64,000 bases of DNA. It comes from Microbacterium sp. RU1D (lineage in GTDB: Bacteria > Actinomycetota > Actinomycetes > Actinomycetales > Microbacteriaceae). Below, in pieces: positions 7,883-17,185 of the stretch (its first letter is position 1; every line of letters begins with the position of its first letter). Under the pieces are notes generated by a model. That model had not been told where the DNA came from and did not search any database. It saw only the letters and a program-made list of their open reading frames with translations. Location: contig NZ_FTPQ01000001.1 in assembly GCF_900156435.1 (NCBI RefSeq), positions 1,054,001-1,118,000 of the forward strand, in the 5' to 3' direction. A program made the translations under genes and the position numbers.

Positions 7883-8658
7883 GTGTTTCCATGCCATAGA
7901 TCGGCGGGGAACGCTTCGAGAAGCGCCGCGTCGTCGAAAACGGGTGGTGATTCACCTCCCATTGCCATCGCCTCCTCTACCGAAGAAGCTGCCGAGTAGT
8001 TAGGACGCCCTGTACCCCCGTAGTAGTCGTCGTACTTGAATGCAGGCTCCGCGGTCGAGCGGACGAGTCTTGCAGGGATCCCGAGCGCCTCCGCCAGGAC
8101 GATGCCATGTAGCGAAGAACCGCACACAAATTCACTGCGGGCAATCTTCCCGATGATCTCGTGCGGCTCGCCGAGGGGGTCGATAACGTTGGAGCCACGG
8201 TAGCTCGACCGCTCATTATGGTTCGGCACGACGGATACGGGCGTCAGTAGTTCGCCAGTTAGATACGATTCCCGTGGCCACCAACGTGCCCAGAGGAGCG
8301 CCGGATCGCCGAACACCGTCGGCACCGAAACCCCGGCCTCTCTCAATGCCTCCGCCGTGCGGGGCCCGCGGACGGCTCGAACATCAAGGTGGGGCGCGGC
8401 GCCGAGGCTCATCGTCTTTCCATTGATACCCGACCCCCAGACGACATCTCCAGGCGCGGTCAGCCTCATGATCGACCCGACGCAGGCGAGACGCTTGTGC
8501 TCCGCGGGCTCGATCAGACCGCGCTCGGCTACTATCCGGTCCACTATCAGTGGGCCGAGGAGGTCGCCGAAGTTGTTGAGGGGGCGTCGCGGAAGAATTC
8601 TCCCGAGCAAGCCGGGTCGACGTCGGCGGGGATTGAAGTGGACAACCTCCACAGTCAT
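7879..8658 (-). CDS. Polysaccharide pyruvyl transferase family protein
   Basis: A 259-residue CsaB/WcaK-type enzyme. Recognisable motifs are NNFGDLLGPLIV near the N-terminus, WGSGI, AVRGPRTAEALREAG, FGDPALL and CGSSLHGIVLAEALGIPA. Family members add a pyruvate ketal from phosphoenolpyruvate to a sugar of an exported glycan, adding negative charge. It is slightly shorter than many family members but complete at both ends. It lies 25 bases after the flippase gene and is coupled by ATGA to the next glycosyltransferase. MurA in the same locus also uses phosphoenolpyruvate, so the product may be doubly acidic. Confidence 0.87.
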   Translation of the reverse strand: MTVEVVHFNPRRRRPGLLGRILPRRPLNNFGDLLGPLIVDRIVAERGLIEPAEHKRLACVGSIMRLTAPGDVVWGSGINGKTMSLGAAPHLDVRAVRGPRTAEALREAGVSVPTVFGDPALLWARWWPRESYLTGELLTPVSVVPNHNERSSYRGSNVIDPLGEPHEIIGKIARSEFVCGSSLHGIVLAEALGIPARLVRSTAEPAFKYDDYYGGTGRPNYSAASSVEEAMAMGGESPPVFDDAALLEAFPADLWHGNT

Positions 8659-8683
8659 TCCGTTGAGCCTCCTTTATTGAGCA

Positions 8684-10144
8684 TCAGAACTTCCTTTGGA
8701 CAATCCTGCGGACGTCGTGGAAGTAGTCCCTGTTCAGCAGCCAGACGCCCAGACCGTAGATGAGTGAGACGAGCGCGACGTTCAGACCTACGAACCCGAT
8801 GGGAGCCGACGACGCGAAATCTGGCCAAACCACAGCGAGGATGACTGAAGGGATAATCGCTATGACTGAAGTAAGGAATGGCCTGAGCCACTGCCCGAGG
8901 TACTTTCTTGGGGAGACGCCGACGTTCCGTTTCAACGTGATCAATCGCATCGGCCAGTACAGGTACTGACGAGTCGTAACGGCGATCGCGACGGCCATGA
9001 CTCCCCAGGGTACTGCTACAACCACGAGCACGACGCCCAGTACAGCCTGCCCGAGCGTGAGAAGGAACGCCGCTTTCGCTTTGCCGATTGCGATAAGGAC
9101 GCTGCGATCGAAGTAGGCGACGGCATTGAGAGCACCCAGAAGGGAAAGAACTTGGAAGAGGATGACACTGGGGCCCCACTGGCTTCCGAAAATAAACGGA
9201 ATCATGACCGGCGCGGTGACAAGCGCCAACGCGAAAATGGGTATGGCTGTCGTACTGCTCATGCTCGTGAGTTTGTAGAACCACGCCAGGAGTCGGGGCC
9301 GGTCATGTTGTAACCGGGAGAACGTCGTCAGGGAGGCGCCGGAGAAAACTGCAGAGAATAGGTCGACCATGATGGCGACGACTCGAATGGCGAGGTAGTA
9401 GTAGCCAACTGCTTCCGGGCTCAGGGCGGCGCCAATGAGAAGTCGATCCGCCTGCGAGTTGACCAAGCTCACGAGCTCCATGCCAATGATGCTGGACCCG
9501 ACTGCCCAAAGGTGTCGCAGAGCAGTAAGGCTGAAGCTCAAGGACGGACGCCAGCTGCTCGCGAGCCACAGCGTCACAAGCGAGACGGTGGCCGTGACCA
9601 GGGTCTGCAGGACCAGACTCCACACGCCGAGGCCTGCGAAGGCGGCGATGACCGCGGCAACGCCTCCGGTGACTGTCCCCGTAAATCTGCGGATCGCGAG
9701 TGCGCGAAAATCGAAGTTGCGTTCGAGCAATGCTGCCGGCGTCGAGGCAATTGCGTTGAGCACCAGTGCGATGGAGGACAACTGAATGACCTGAGTCAGC
9801 GTGTCTCCGCCGTTGAAGATAGCGCTGACGAATGGGGCGGTGAGTGCGACCAGCGTGCCCAGAATCAGCGAGGAGATGAGAGAGACCCAGAAGCTGGTAG
9901 TGGGGTAGACGTTGGGTAATTCGGAGCGCTGAACAAGGGCACGCGCGAACCCTTGATCCGCGAAAACCGCTACGAAGGCAAGGAACGCCGTAGCAATTGC
10001 GACGACGCCGAAGTCGGCCGGAGTGAGTAGCCGACCGAGCACCGTGAGTATGACGAGACTAGTAAGGCGATTGCTCCATTTGTCAGCGGCAACCCAGCCA
10101 GCACCGGATACCGCTTTTCTTCTGAACGCAGCGTCGTCCCTCAC
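8684..10144 (-). CDS. Wzx/WzxC-type lipopolysaccharide flippase (MOP superfamily)
   Basis: About 486 residues with 12-14 predicted membrane helices. The N-terminus (AVSGAGWVAADKWSNRL, then LGRLLTPADFGVVAIA) is typical of colanic-acid-type flippases, which move undecaprenyl-linked repeat units to the outer face. GTG 10144 was chosen because it overlaps the polymerase stop as GTGA and begins just before the conserved N-terminus; an open extension upstream lies inside the polymerase gene. Its place between polymerase and pyruvyl transferase completes a Wzx/Wzy-dependent set. Confidence 0.88.
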   Translation of the reverse strand: MRDDAAFRRKAVSGAGWVAADKWSNRLTSLVILTVLGRLLTPADFGVVAIATAFLAFVAVFADQGFARALVQRSELPNVYPTTSFWVSLISSLILGTLVALTAPFVSAIFNGGDTLTQVIQLSSIALVLNAIASTPAALLERNFDFRALAIRRFTGTVTGGVAAVIAAFAGLGVWSLVLQTLVTATVSLVTLWLASSWRPSLSFSLTALRHLWAVGSSIIGMELVSLVNSQADRLLIGAALSPEAVGYYYLAIRVVAIMVDLFSAVFSGASLTTFSRLQHDRPRLLAWFYKLTSMSSTTAIPIFALALVTAPVMIPFIFGSQWGPSVILFQVLSLLGALNAVAYFDRSVLIAIGKAKAAFLLTLGQAVLGVVLVVVAVPWGVMAVAIAVTTRQYLYWPMRLITLKRNVGVSPRKYLGQWLRPFLTSVIAIIPSVILAVVWPDFASSAPIGFVGLNVALVSLIYGLGVWLLNRDYFHDVRRIVQRKF

Positions 10145-11556
10145 GCGAAGCGCCCCTTTGTCTGGATGGCATCGGTGAGTGACGCGTCTCCGATGCCTTC
10201 CGGTGACGGTTTGGTGGCTGCGCCCCCCCATGCGAGAAGGAGCACCAGGCCGCCTAGGACGAGGGACCCCCCGCTCGTTTCCAAAATGTTGAAGAAACCG
10301 ATGGAGAAGGCATAGGCGGCGACCGCTCCGAGTCCCACCAAGGAGCCGGTCCGGAATGCCCAGAAAGCGCCGCCAGCAAAGATGAGACAGAAGATCAAAA
10401 GCCCGGGGAGGCCCACGCTGATGAGGAGTTGCAGGTACGCGTTCTCAATGATGGTCTCGCGCACGTTATACGGCTTGGCAATGATGAGTGAGTTTCCCGG
10501 CCCGCCGCCGAGCCAGCGATCAGCCTCGGCCGCTCGCATGGCGATCGAAACGATCGCGTCGCGGGCTGCGGTCGAGCCTGCGGCTTCGGAAGAATCGATT
10601 CGGTCCTGAAAAACCGGGGCCTGGGTCACGCCGATCGCGGCCGCGCCGACGATCGCACCCAGCGTCACCCTGGTCACCCCACTCAGTCTGGAGCGGGTGA
10701 CCAGGCTGGCAATGATCATAACTCCGGAAGCGATGGCGACGGCCCCGATGCTGTTGCGGGAGACCGTCGTGAGGAGCCCGAGCAACGAGAGACCCGCGAC
10801 GACGAGGTTGAACCTGCCGCGTGATTCTAGCTTGCGACCGAGGGCGATTGAGAATGCGATTGCGAAGAACAGGCCAGCGTATAGGGGGTGCCCGAGGGTG
10901 GCATAAGAGCGGTAGACGGACCAGTGCTGAACATCGGGAATGCCGAAGGTCGCGAGGATGGGCTGGACCGGGTTGAATTGAAGAGCGAACTCGATCATGC
11001 AGTAGGCCGCGAGGATGGCCGCACACGTCAGGAAGGCGCGTTGCACATTCTCGACCGTTTTCCTGGTGAAAGGAACGAACAGTGGAATCAGGACGAGAAC
11101 GGCGAAGTCCAGCATCCAAACCAAGGATGTGGGGATGACCCGATTGAGCAGCATCACAACGATGAGCCAGACAATGAAGACAACGGCCAACACTCGGGCC
11201 GCCGCGGGTGCGCGAAAGACCTCTTTCGGGTGGGTGCGCCGACTGTAGGAACGAATCGCCCACACCAGCAGCACGATGAAGGAAGGTGTGAAGACATCCG
11301 TGATGCTTTGCAGGGCGAGAAACGTCCGCGGAATAAAGATGTACGCGACGAGCGCGACCGCGGGCAGCACGTCGACAGGAAGTAGGAACGTCATCAGGCC
11401 GGCAAGAGCGAAGACTGTCAGCGCGATAACGAGGGGATGGCCCACGCGCGACGCAAGCATCAACGCTCCGAACGTGAGGGCCAAAGCGGCGATGGCGACA
11501 AAAGTCCCGGCGCCGGCCGTGAGCCATTTTTGCTGACGGTGGGCCGTCATGCTCAT
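10141..11556 (-). CDS. O-antigen ligase/polymerase-like membrane protein (Wzy-type)
   Basis: A 471-residue polytopic protein with about 11-12 membrane helices and a large extracytoplasmic loop between the later helices containing AADRWLGGGPGNSLIIAKPYN and ENAYLQLLISVGLPGLL. That loop and the ENAYLQLL signature are typical of the O-antigen ligase/Wzy family. It would join the flipped repeat units into a chain on the outer face. It is linked by ATGA to the glycosyltransferase upstream and by GTGA to the flippase downstream. No separate polymerase gene is seen in the locus, so this is the best polymerase candidate. Confidence 0.85.
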   Translation of the reverse strand: MSMTAHRQQKWLTAGAGTFVAIAALALTFGALMLASRVGHPLVIALTVFALAGLMTFLLPVDVLPAVALVAYIFIPRTFLALQSITDVFTPSFIVLLVWAIRSYSRRTHPKEVFRAPAAARVLAVVFIVWLIVVMLLNRVIPTSLVWMLDFAVLVLIPLFVPFTRKTVENVQRAFLTCAAILAAYCMIEFALQFNPVQPILATFGIPDVQHWSVYRSYATLGHPLYAGLFFAIAFSIALGRKLESRGRFNLVVAGLSLLGLLTTVSRNSIGAVAIASGVMIIASLVTRSRLSGVTRVTLGAIVGAAAIGVTQAPVFQDRIDSSEAAGSTAARDAIVSIAMRAAEADRWLGGGPGNSLIIAKPYNVRETIIENAYLQLLISVGLPGLLIFCLIFAGGAFWAFRTGSLVGLGAVAAYAFSIGFFNILETSGGSLVLGGLVLLLAWGGAATKPSPEGIGDASLTDAIQTKGRFA

Positions 11557-12293
11557 CGCGCGATGGCGAGCGCCGGAAAGGCAGCTCTGGCCGCAGACTC
11601 GACCTCGTCGAGAGCCGTCAGGAATTGATCATCCCGTCGCTCCGGTTGCCTCTGAAATTTCAGAAGCTGACGCGCTCCTACCCTCTTCAGAAGTTGATAT
11701 TGCGCCTCGCGCCAGGGGGACCTCTTTAAAAGCGGGCGGAGCCGACCGGTGTAGTGCCGGATGTAGTCGTCCAGGTCGGGCTCGTTCGTATTGTTCCACC
11801 GGGCCTCCAGGGGCGAAACGCCACCGTGCACGCGGTTTACGTAGATCACATTCCCGTTCTCGTACTTGAGAGACGCGCGGTCTTCCTCGGGCACGGGCTC
11901 TGTCACGCTGTCGAGTACACGACGGAAGAACTCGATGGACTGGTCTGATCGACGAGCGATCATGACACCTGAGTTGACTCGGCCGCTCCGCCCCTCCGCC
12001 ATGAACACATCCCCCATGTGGCCACGGAGATTCTCTCGGAAATCAGGTGCGTCGCGACGCACCTCGCAATCTGCATCTATGTAGATCACCCAGTCGTAGC
12101 CCGCTTCTAGTGCGTGCAGCATCACGGGGATCTTGAGCCATGCGCTCAGGGCTGTGTTCGACACTCGAGCGGGCTTGGTGATGGCCACGAACTGGGCATC
12201 GAGCCGCTTGGCGTAGGCGCGCTGGCTCGCGATGCAGGGCAAAAATGCCGTCGCGTACCCGTTCTGGGCGATAGTGAAAATGAGCGTTCTCAT
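11553..12293 (-). CDS. GT34/GT8-like glycosyltransferase
   Basis: A 246-residue protein beginning RTLIFTIAQNGYATAFLPCIASQ. It carries WVIYIDADCEV, a DXD-type metal and nucleotide-sugar site near residue 73, followed by VNSGVMIARRSDQSIEFFRRVL, the typical core of galactosyltransferase-like GT34 or GT8 enzymes. The basic C-terminal tail may contact the membrane. It starts 39 bases after the beta-helix gene and ends in an ATGA overlap with the polymerase gene, so it is co-transcribed. The donor sugar is not evident. Confidence 0.75.
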   Translation of the reverse strand: MRTLIFTIAQNGYATAFLPCIASQRAYAKRLDAQFVAITKPARVSNTALSAWLKIPVMLHALEAGYDWVIYIDADCEVRRDAPDFRENLRGHMGDVFMAEGRSGRVNSGVMIARRSDQSIEFFRRVLDSVTEPVPEEDRASLKYENGNVIYVNRVHGGVSPLEARWNNTNEPDLDDYIRHYTGRLRPLLKRSPWREAQYQLLKRVGARQLLKFQRQPERRDDQFLTALDEVESAARAAFPALAIAR

Positions 12294-12332
12294 TGATGCG
12301 TCCCTGATCGAGAGGGCCGAGCAGCAGGATGG

Positions 12333-14864
12333 TCACTTCTGGCAGGATGATGCGTTGCTGCGAAGGGAGCCTGACCTCGGCGCGAGGTTCGTGCAATCTA
12401 CGACGTTACCCGACCCGTTGCCGAGAAAAATCGCGTACTGGCCCGAGGGGACCTGCATCGAGTTACGTGCGAGGAAATTGTTGCTGCCGTTGCCTGAGAC
12501 CTCGCCCTCCATCACGATGACGCCGGACCCCTTTGCGTTGCTACCCACGTTGTCCGTCACGAGATAGTCGTTTCCCTTCACCGCCAGCACGTTGGTGACG
12601 TCCGTCAGGGCGGCGCCGTCCAGGATGTTCCCGCGGATGATGCCGGAGGTTGTGCCCGGCTTCGCCTCAATCGGGTCGGCGGTGGTGCCCCTGATGTCAT
12701 TCCCGATCACCTGACTGAGCGTCGTGGCGTCAGGCCGGCAATCCAGCAGCTCGCACCAATTCTGCGGCGAGGTGCCCAGGTAGACCCCCTCGCCGTAGGT
12801 GGCGACCGCCCGGCCCGTATTACGGATGGCGTTGTACTGCACGACTGTGGAGACCGAGTTGTAACGAACCTTGATCGCTTCCTCGCCTATTTCTCTGATG
12901 TCCAAATCCGCCACGCTGGTCGAGGTGGAGCCGGTGACGACTACGCCCTTTCGGAAGTTACGGATGCTGAACCCAGCGACGTTGACGTTCGAGACGTCCT
13001 GGAGCAGGACCCCGTTTTTGGACTGCAAGTTACCGTTGTCGAGGATCGCCGTCTTCGGGCCGCAGATCCATATCGGAGCTTCCGCGGTGCCGCTTCTGGC
13101 GACTGTCACCCCGCCTCTGTAAGTGCCCGGGGCGAGACGGATCACCGTTCCGGGTTTCGCGGAGGCAATCTCGCTTCGGAGGGCGGTCAGCGTCGAGACC
13201 GTCTTTCCGCCGGAGGGGCAATCGGACGCACGCGTCGGCGGGTCCACTGCTGCTGGCTGAGTGCGCGTGACTGCGGTGCTTCGCCCAGACACATTCCCGG
13301 ACGTGTCCACGGCGGTGATGGAGAACCGATAGGACTCGCCGTAATCCAGGCCAATGTCAAGGAAGCTCGTCTCCGTCAGCAGGCTACCCACTGTGATTTT
13401 GTCGAACGAGCCGGATCCTTTGGCTCTGTAGACCACGTACCCCGCGAGATCGCTAGTGGGGCTCGAGGCCCACTCGACCAGAAGGCCTTCGCGTTGGGCG
13501 GTGACCTTCACACCGGATGGGACGGGGGGCGGGGTTGTGTCTACCACCCGGATGGCATCGAGGGAGATGTCCTTACCCTTGGAAGCGGAATTCTGCGCTC
13601 CCGTCCTCACGACGCGGAGGCGATGTGTCGCATCCGACAGCCCTGACACCGAGTAGAGAGTCTGCTGATGGATCTGGTCTTTGCTGTAGAGGTCGATCGT
13701 TGCGGTCTTGGCGCCGTCGATGTAGATGTCCGCCTTGCCGAGCGATGGGCCCTTTCTGCCGATCCACTGCGCGCCGGTGCCGGTGAATAGAATTTGCGCG
13801 TAATTGCCAATCGCTTTTGCGTTCGCGCTACCGCGCGCAGAATCGGAGGAATGCACGAGGTCGGTCCAGGTTCCTACACGGTCAATGAACGCAGAGGTCT
13901 CTTCGTATAAGCCTGACGGGGCAGCGCTCGAGGACGCCAGCAGGATTGGTTCTGCCGAGGCGGCAGTCGATTCCAAACCAGTACCGTCTATCGCGGTCAC
14001 GGCGTATACGACATTGACATCAAGGCGAGCATCGGGATCATCGAATGACTGGGTTGACGCGGGCACGGACGCAATCGATTCTGTTGACTCACCGTCTACG
14101 GTGCGCGACACGCGATACTCATTGACGTTGGATGTCGTCGAGGGGGACCATGTGGTCGTGACTACCGCCGCGGAACTCGTCACATTCACGTTTGACGGGG
14201 CTTCGGGCCCCTGGCGGGCAGCGACGAGGAGGGCGTCCAAGACGATGTCGTTCCCCCGCGAAGCCGAGTTTCGGGTCCCGGTGCGGGTCACAGTCAACGT
14301 GTGGGTTCCGGCCGCCAAGGTGCCCGAATCGAAGACCTCCTGTTGCTGGGCTTGCACCGCGCTGAAAAGATCGACCTGGGGAAGCGTCTTTCCGTCAAGC
14401 GTTAGGCTCGCGATTCCGAGTGCCGGTCCCGTACGGGCAATCCACTTGACCGAAGCGCCATCGAACGTCATTTGCGCTGTATCGCCCGTGATTTTCGCAA
14501 ACGCGGTGCTTCCGCCGCTGTCTTTAGAATTGGTGGTTGTTTGCCATGTTCCGTTCAAGGAGACAAGGGGGTTCCCGTTCTCCCACCGGCCCGGCCCGGC
14601 CACGCTAGTGGCGGCCGCCGTCTGCGAGCCGGCGGTGCCGTAGCTCACGGACGCTGAAGCGTTCGGCGCCTCGTCTATTGGCCCGGTAGTCGATGGCGGT
14701 GTGGTGGCCGTTGAGTCAGGTGTATTTGTGGATTGTTGCCAGGTTGCAGAGCTGCCCGTCGCCGATGCCGCAGAGATTGTCGGTGTCTCCGCGACGGCCG
14801 GCTGCGCCGAAAGTACTAGCGCTCCCGCAGTAACCAAAGTCGTAAATGTCAGTACCGCACGCAT
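12333..14864 (-). CDS. Secreted multidomain beta-helix protein with two jelly-roll and two FN3 modules
   Basis: 843 residues with a signal peptide at about 1-25 ending AQPAVA. Then come a Ser/Thr-rich linker, a beta-sandwich module (about 95-220), an FN3-like module (222-315), a second beta-sandwich clearly homologous to the first (about 325-450; both end with HTLTVTRTGTRNSAS or HRLRVVRTGAQNSAS), a second FN3 (452-548) and a right-handed parallel beta-helix (about 560-843, NVAGFSIRNFRKGVVVTGS). Beta-helices of this type occur in polysaccharide lyases, hydrolases and epimerases. It heads the minus-strand operon, so it probably binds or modifies the exported glycan. No catalytic residues were assigned. 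Confidence 0.85.
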   Translation of the reverse strand: MRAVLTFTTLVTAGALVLSAQPAVAETPTISAASATGSSATWQQSTNTPDSTATTPPSTTGPIDEAPNASASVSYGTAGSQTAAATSVAGPGRWENGNPLVSLNGTWQTTTNSKDSGGSTAFAKITGDTAQMTFDGASVKWIARTGPALGIASLTLDGKTLPQVDLFSAVQAQQQEVFDSGTLAAGTHTLTVTRTGTRNSASRGNDIVLDALLVAARQGPEAPSNVNVTSSAAVVTTTWSPSTTSNVNEYRVSRTVDGESTESIASVPASTQSFDDPDARLDVNVVYAVTAIDGTGLESTAASAEPILLASSSAAPSGLYEETSAFIDRVGTWTDLVHSSDSARGSANAKAIGNYAQILFTGTGAQWIGRKGPSLGKADIYIDGAKTATIDLYSKDQIHQQTLYSVSGLSDATHRLRVVRTGAQNSASKGKDISLDAIRVVDTTPPPVPSGVKVTAQREGLLVEWASSPTSDLAGYVVYRAKGSGSFDKITVGSLLTETSFLDIGLDYGESYRFSITAVDTSGNVSGRSTAVTRTQPAAVDPPTRASDCPSGGKTVSTLTALRSEIASAKPGTVIRLAPGTYRGGVTVARSGTAEAPIWICGPKTAILDNGNLQSKNGVLLQDVSNVNVAGFSIRNFRKGVVVTGSTSTSVADLDIREIGEEAIKVRYNSVSTVVQYNAIRNTGRAVATYGEGVYLGTSPQNWCELLDCRPDATTLSQVIGNDIRGTTADPIEAKPGTTSGIIRGNILDGAALTDVTNVLAVKGNDYLVTDNVGSNAKGSGVIVMEGEVSGNGSNNFLARNSMQVPSGQYAIFLGNGSGNVVDCTNLAPRSGSLRSNASSCQK

Positions 14865-15158
14865 CAGCTAGTTGCCCCCACCTGTATGTACGAGGAGGCT
14901 AACAGTACGTCGGGCTGGAAGGCACACCCGCTACCAATTTGCGTCGTTCGATAGCTGATGACCGCGTCTCTCATTCGGTCCTCTGTGGCCAGCTCTTCAA
15001 TAACTGCGCACATTGGCGGACATGGCGAGGCAGCGCGCCGCAGTATAGGTGGTGGCCTGCAGCTCACAGAAGGGCCCGCCGTACGTCCCTCCGGGTCGTC
15101 GTTGCGATTCAGTCACCTAGAGTCCGCGCATTGCGCTGAGGTTCGTCCGCGTAGCGGG
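14865..15158. promoter_or_regulatory. Non-coding gap upstream of the beta-helix-led operon
   Basis: About 294 bases between the stop of the phosphatase gene and the start of the beta-helix gene, both on the minus strand. It should hold the promoter of the long glycosyltransferase operon. On the minus strand a TTAGCC or TACTGT box lies about 35-45 bases before the ATG, but no good -35 partner was found. No hairpin terminator was recognised after the phosphatase gene. Short open frames here have no recognisable protein features. Confidence 0.35.
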
Positions 15159-15764
15159 TCAGCGGGTCGAGACGGCGCGGGCGCCGGCCAACAGATAAGC
15201 GGCGACGCGGTCGGCCGCGGGGGAGAGCTCGGAGAACGACCGCGCGTACGTCTCGTCCGAGCGGCGGTAGGGGTCGACAATGTCGAACTCATCCGGGCTC
15301 GCCGGAGGCGCGACCGTGCCGCGCAGCGCCGCTGCGTGACCCACTGCGGCGCGCATTCCGTCTTCGGGCGTCTGCGCGCCCGATGCAGCGACGGCCTGCG
15401 CGAGACCCGGTTCCAACTCGTCGGCGATTCGAGCCAATTCGCGCAGAGTGAAGGCGCGGCGCATCGCCGCCGGAAGCGACTCGACGATCAGACGACGGTG
15501 CTCGCGTGACATGGCGACGATCAGGTCGGCGCCGCGAATCATCCCGACTTCGATCTGGCGAGCGCGATGCGCTGTCGTGTCGACACCGCGCGTCGCCGCA
15601 AGCTTCTGCGCCTGTTCGGGCACTCCGCTTCCGGCGAGTGCACCTGTTCCGGCGCTCTCGACCCGCACCTCGCCGACGGCGCGCAGCGCGTCGGCGAGGA
15701 TGAGCTCGGCCACAGGTGAGCGACAGATGTTCCCCGTGCAGACCGAGAGCACCGAGAAGGTCAC
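15159..15764 (-). CDS. Low-molecular-weight protein-tyrosine phosphatase
   Basis: 201 residues starting TFSVLSVCTGNICRSP. This contains the C-x5-R phosphate loop (Cys9 to Arg15), and DIVDPYRR supplies the general-acid aspartate. Wzb/CpsB-type enzymes dephosphorylate the cognate BY-kinase and so reset polysaccharide export. It is longer than the usual 150 residues because of an insert before the DP motif (about residues 100-155). GTG 15764 overlaps the kinase stop as GTGA, so the pair is translationally coupled, and this decides the start. Confidence 0.92.
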   Translation of the reverse strand: MTFSVLSVCTGNICRSPVAELILADALRAVGEVRVESAGTGALAGSGVPEQAQKLAATRGVDTTAHRARQIEVGMIRGADLIVAMSREHRRLIVESLPAAMRRAFTLRELARIADELEPGLAQAVAASGAQTPEDGMRAAVGHAAALRGTVAPPASPDEFDIVDPYRRSDETYARSFSELSPAADRVAAYLLAGARAVSTR

Positions 15765-17185
15765 TTCTCGTCCGCTCGCTCGCGGCGCGACCGACGCTCC
15801 CGGGTGCCTGCCGTGGTGCTCTCCTCCGGGGCGCTGTAGGAGTACGCGCCGTAGCCGTAGCTGTCCGGACCCTTGGAGGGCAGCATCGTGACGATGACGC
15901 CGAAGAGGCGGCTCCCGATGGCGTTCAGCTTTTCGACGGCGGCGGTGAGCTGCGGCTTCTTCGTGGTGCCCGAGGCCGCGACCATCAGGACGCCACTGGT
16001 GAAGCGTGAGATCACGGCGGCGTCCGTCACGAGCAGGAGCGGGGGAGCGTCGACCAGCACGTAGTCGAACGCGTCGGCGAGGGCTTCCAGCGTCCGCTGC
16101 ATGGACTGGCTGCCGAGCAGTTCCGACGGGTTGGGGGGCGTCCGACCTGAGGGGAGGACGAACAGCTTGCCCGTACCCCACTGCTGGAGGACGTCGACGA
16201 GTTCAGCGCGTCCGATGAGGACGTCGGTGAGGCCGACGCCACCCTCGATGCCCATGTAGTCGGCCACGCGGGGCAGACGGAGGTCTCCGTCGACGAGCGC
16301 CACACGGGCTCCCGTCTCCGCGAGAGCGATGGCGAGGTTTGCCGTCGTCGTGGACTTGCCCTCGCCGGGGCCCGCACTCGAGACGACGAAAGACCGCGAA
16401 GAGCCGTCGACATCGATGAACTGCAGGTTGGTGCGAAGGCTTCGGAAGGACTCGGCGCGAGGGTTCCGCGGGTCGGCGTGCACGATGAGCGGACGCTTCT
16501 TGGCATCCGGGTCGAGGGCGATTCCACCCAGGACCGGCGCCTCGGTAGCGGCTTCGATGTCGTGCAGCGAGTGAATGCGAGTGTCGAGAATCGACCGCAG
16601 GATGGCTATACCGAGGCCGAGCGCAAGGCCGATGATGATGCCCAGAACCACATTGAGGAGGGTGTGCGGCGCCGCCGGGGTGACCGGGACGAGAGCGGGT
16701 TCGATCGTCTCGACCTTGACCAGGCTCGCCGCGTTGCCGTCGGGCTTTTCCAACTGGTTGACGACGACGTTGGCGAAATTGGTGCCGACGGAGTTCGCGA
16801 TGTCTGCGGAGCGCTCGGCATTCGCGTCCGACACGCGTATCGAGATGATCACCGAGTTGGTCGGCGAGGACGCGTCGATGGAACGGGCGAGTTGTTGCGC
16901 CGTCGTGTCGAGGTCCAGGTCGTCGATGACGCGATCGAGAACAAGAGCGCTGTCGACGACATCGACGAAGCTCACCACGGCCTGACGAGCGAAGTTGGTG
17001 CCCTGGGCCAGCTCGCTGACGCCAGAACTGTCCGATCGCACAGAAACGTACAACTGCGTACTTGCTTCATACGTCGGCGTCTGGACCAACGAGTACCCAT
17101 ATGCGCCCGCGCCACCGAGAATGGTCAGCGCCAGAATGAGAATCCAGTTGCGGTGCAGGATCCGGAGATAGTCGCGCAGTTCCAA
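15761..17185 (-). CDS. Polysaccharide co-polymerase / BY-family tyrosine autokinase (Wzz-Wzc type)
   Basis: 474 residues. The chain-length (Wzz) domain is at the N-terminus, flanked by membrane helices at about 14-34 and 175-195. The cytoplasmic BY-kinase domain has a Walker A SSAGPGEGKSTT (Lys277), Walker A' VDGDLRLP and Walker B YVLVDAPPLL. A tyrosine cluster (SYGYGAYSY) near the C-terminus is the likely autophosphorylation site. Such proteins set chain length and couple export to a phosphorylation cycle with the phosphatase encoded next. As in many Gram-positive bacteria the two halves are a single chain, as they are in E. coli Wzc. Confidence 0.93.
   Translation of the reverse strand: MELRDYLRILHRNWILILALTILGGAGAYGYSLVQTPTYEASTQLYVSVRSDSSGVSELAQGTNFARQAVVSFVDVVDSALVLDRVIDDLDLDTTAQQLARSIDASSPTNSVIISIRVSDANAERSADIANSVGTNFANVVVNQLEKPDGNAASLVKVETIEPALVPVTPAAPHTLLNVVLGIIIGLALGLGIAILRSILDTRIHSLHDIEAATEAPVLGGIALDPDAKKRPLIVHADPRNPRAESFRSLRTNLQFIDVDGSSRSFVVSSAGPGEGKSTTTANLAIALAETGARVALVDGDLRLPRVADYMGIEGGVGLTDVLIGRAELVDVLQQWGTGKLFVLPSGRTPPNPSELLGSQSMQRTLEALADAFDYVLVDAPPLLLVTDAAVISRFTSGVLMVAASGTTKKPQLTAAVEKLNAIGSRLFGVIVTMLPSKGPDSYGYGAYSYSAPEESTTAGTRERRSRRERADEK

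Noticed and set aside
10888..11385. 165-codon plus-strand frame opposite the polymerase gene
   Set aside because: It is highly charged without a core, and the minus strand has a clear 12-helix membrane protein in a chain of overlapping genes.
14864..15067. Short 67-codon minus-strand frame directly before the beta-helix gene
   Set aside because: It has no ribosome-binding site and no recognisable features; the space is better explained as promoter and leader.
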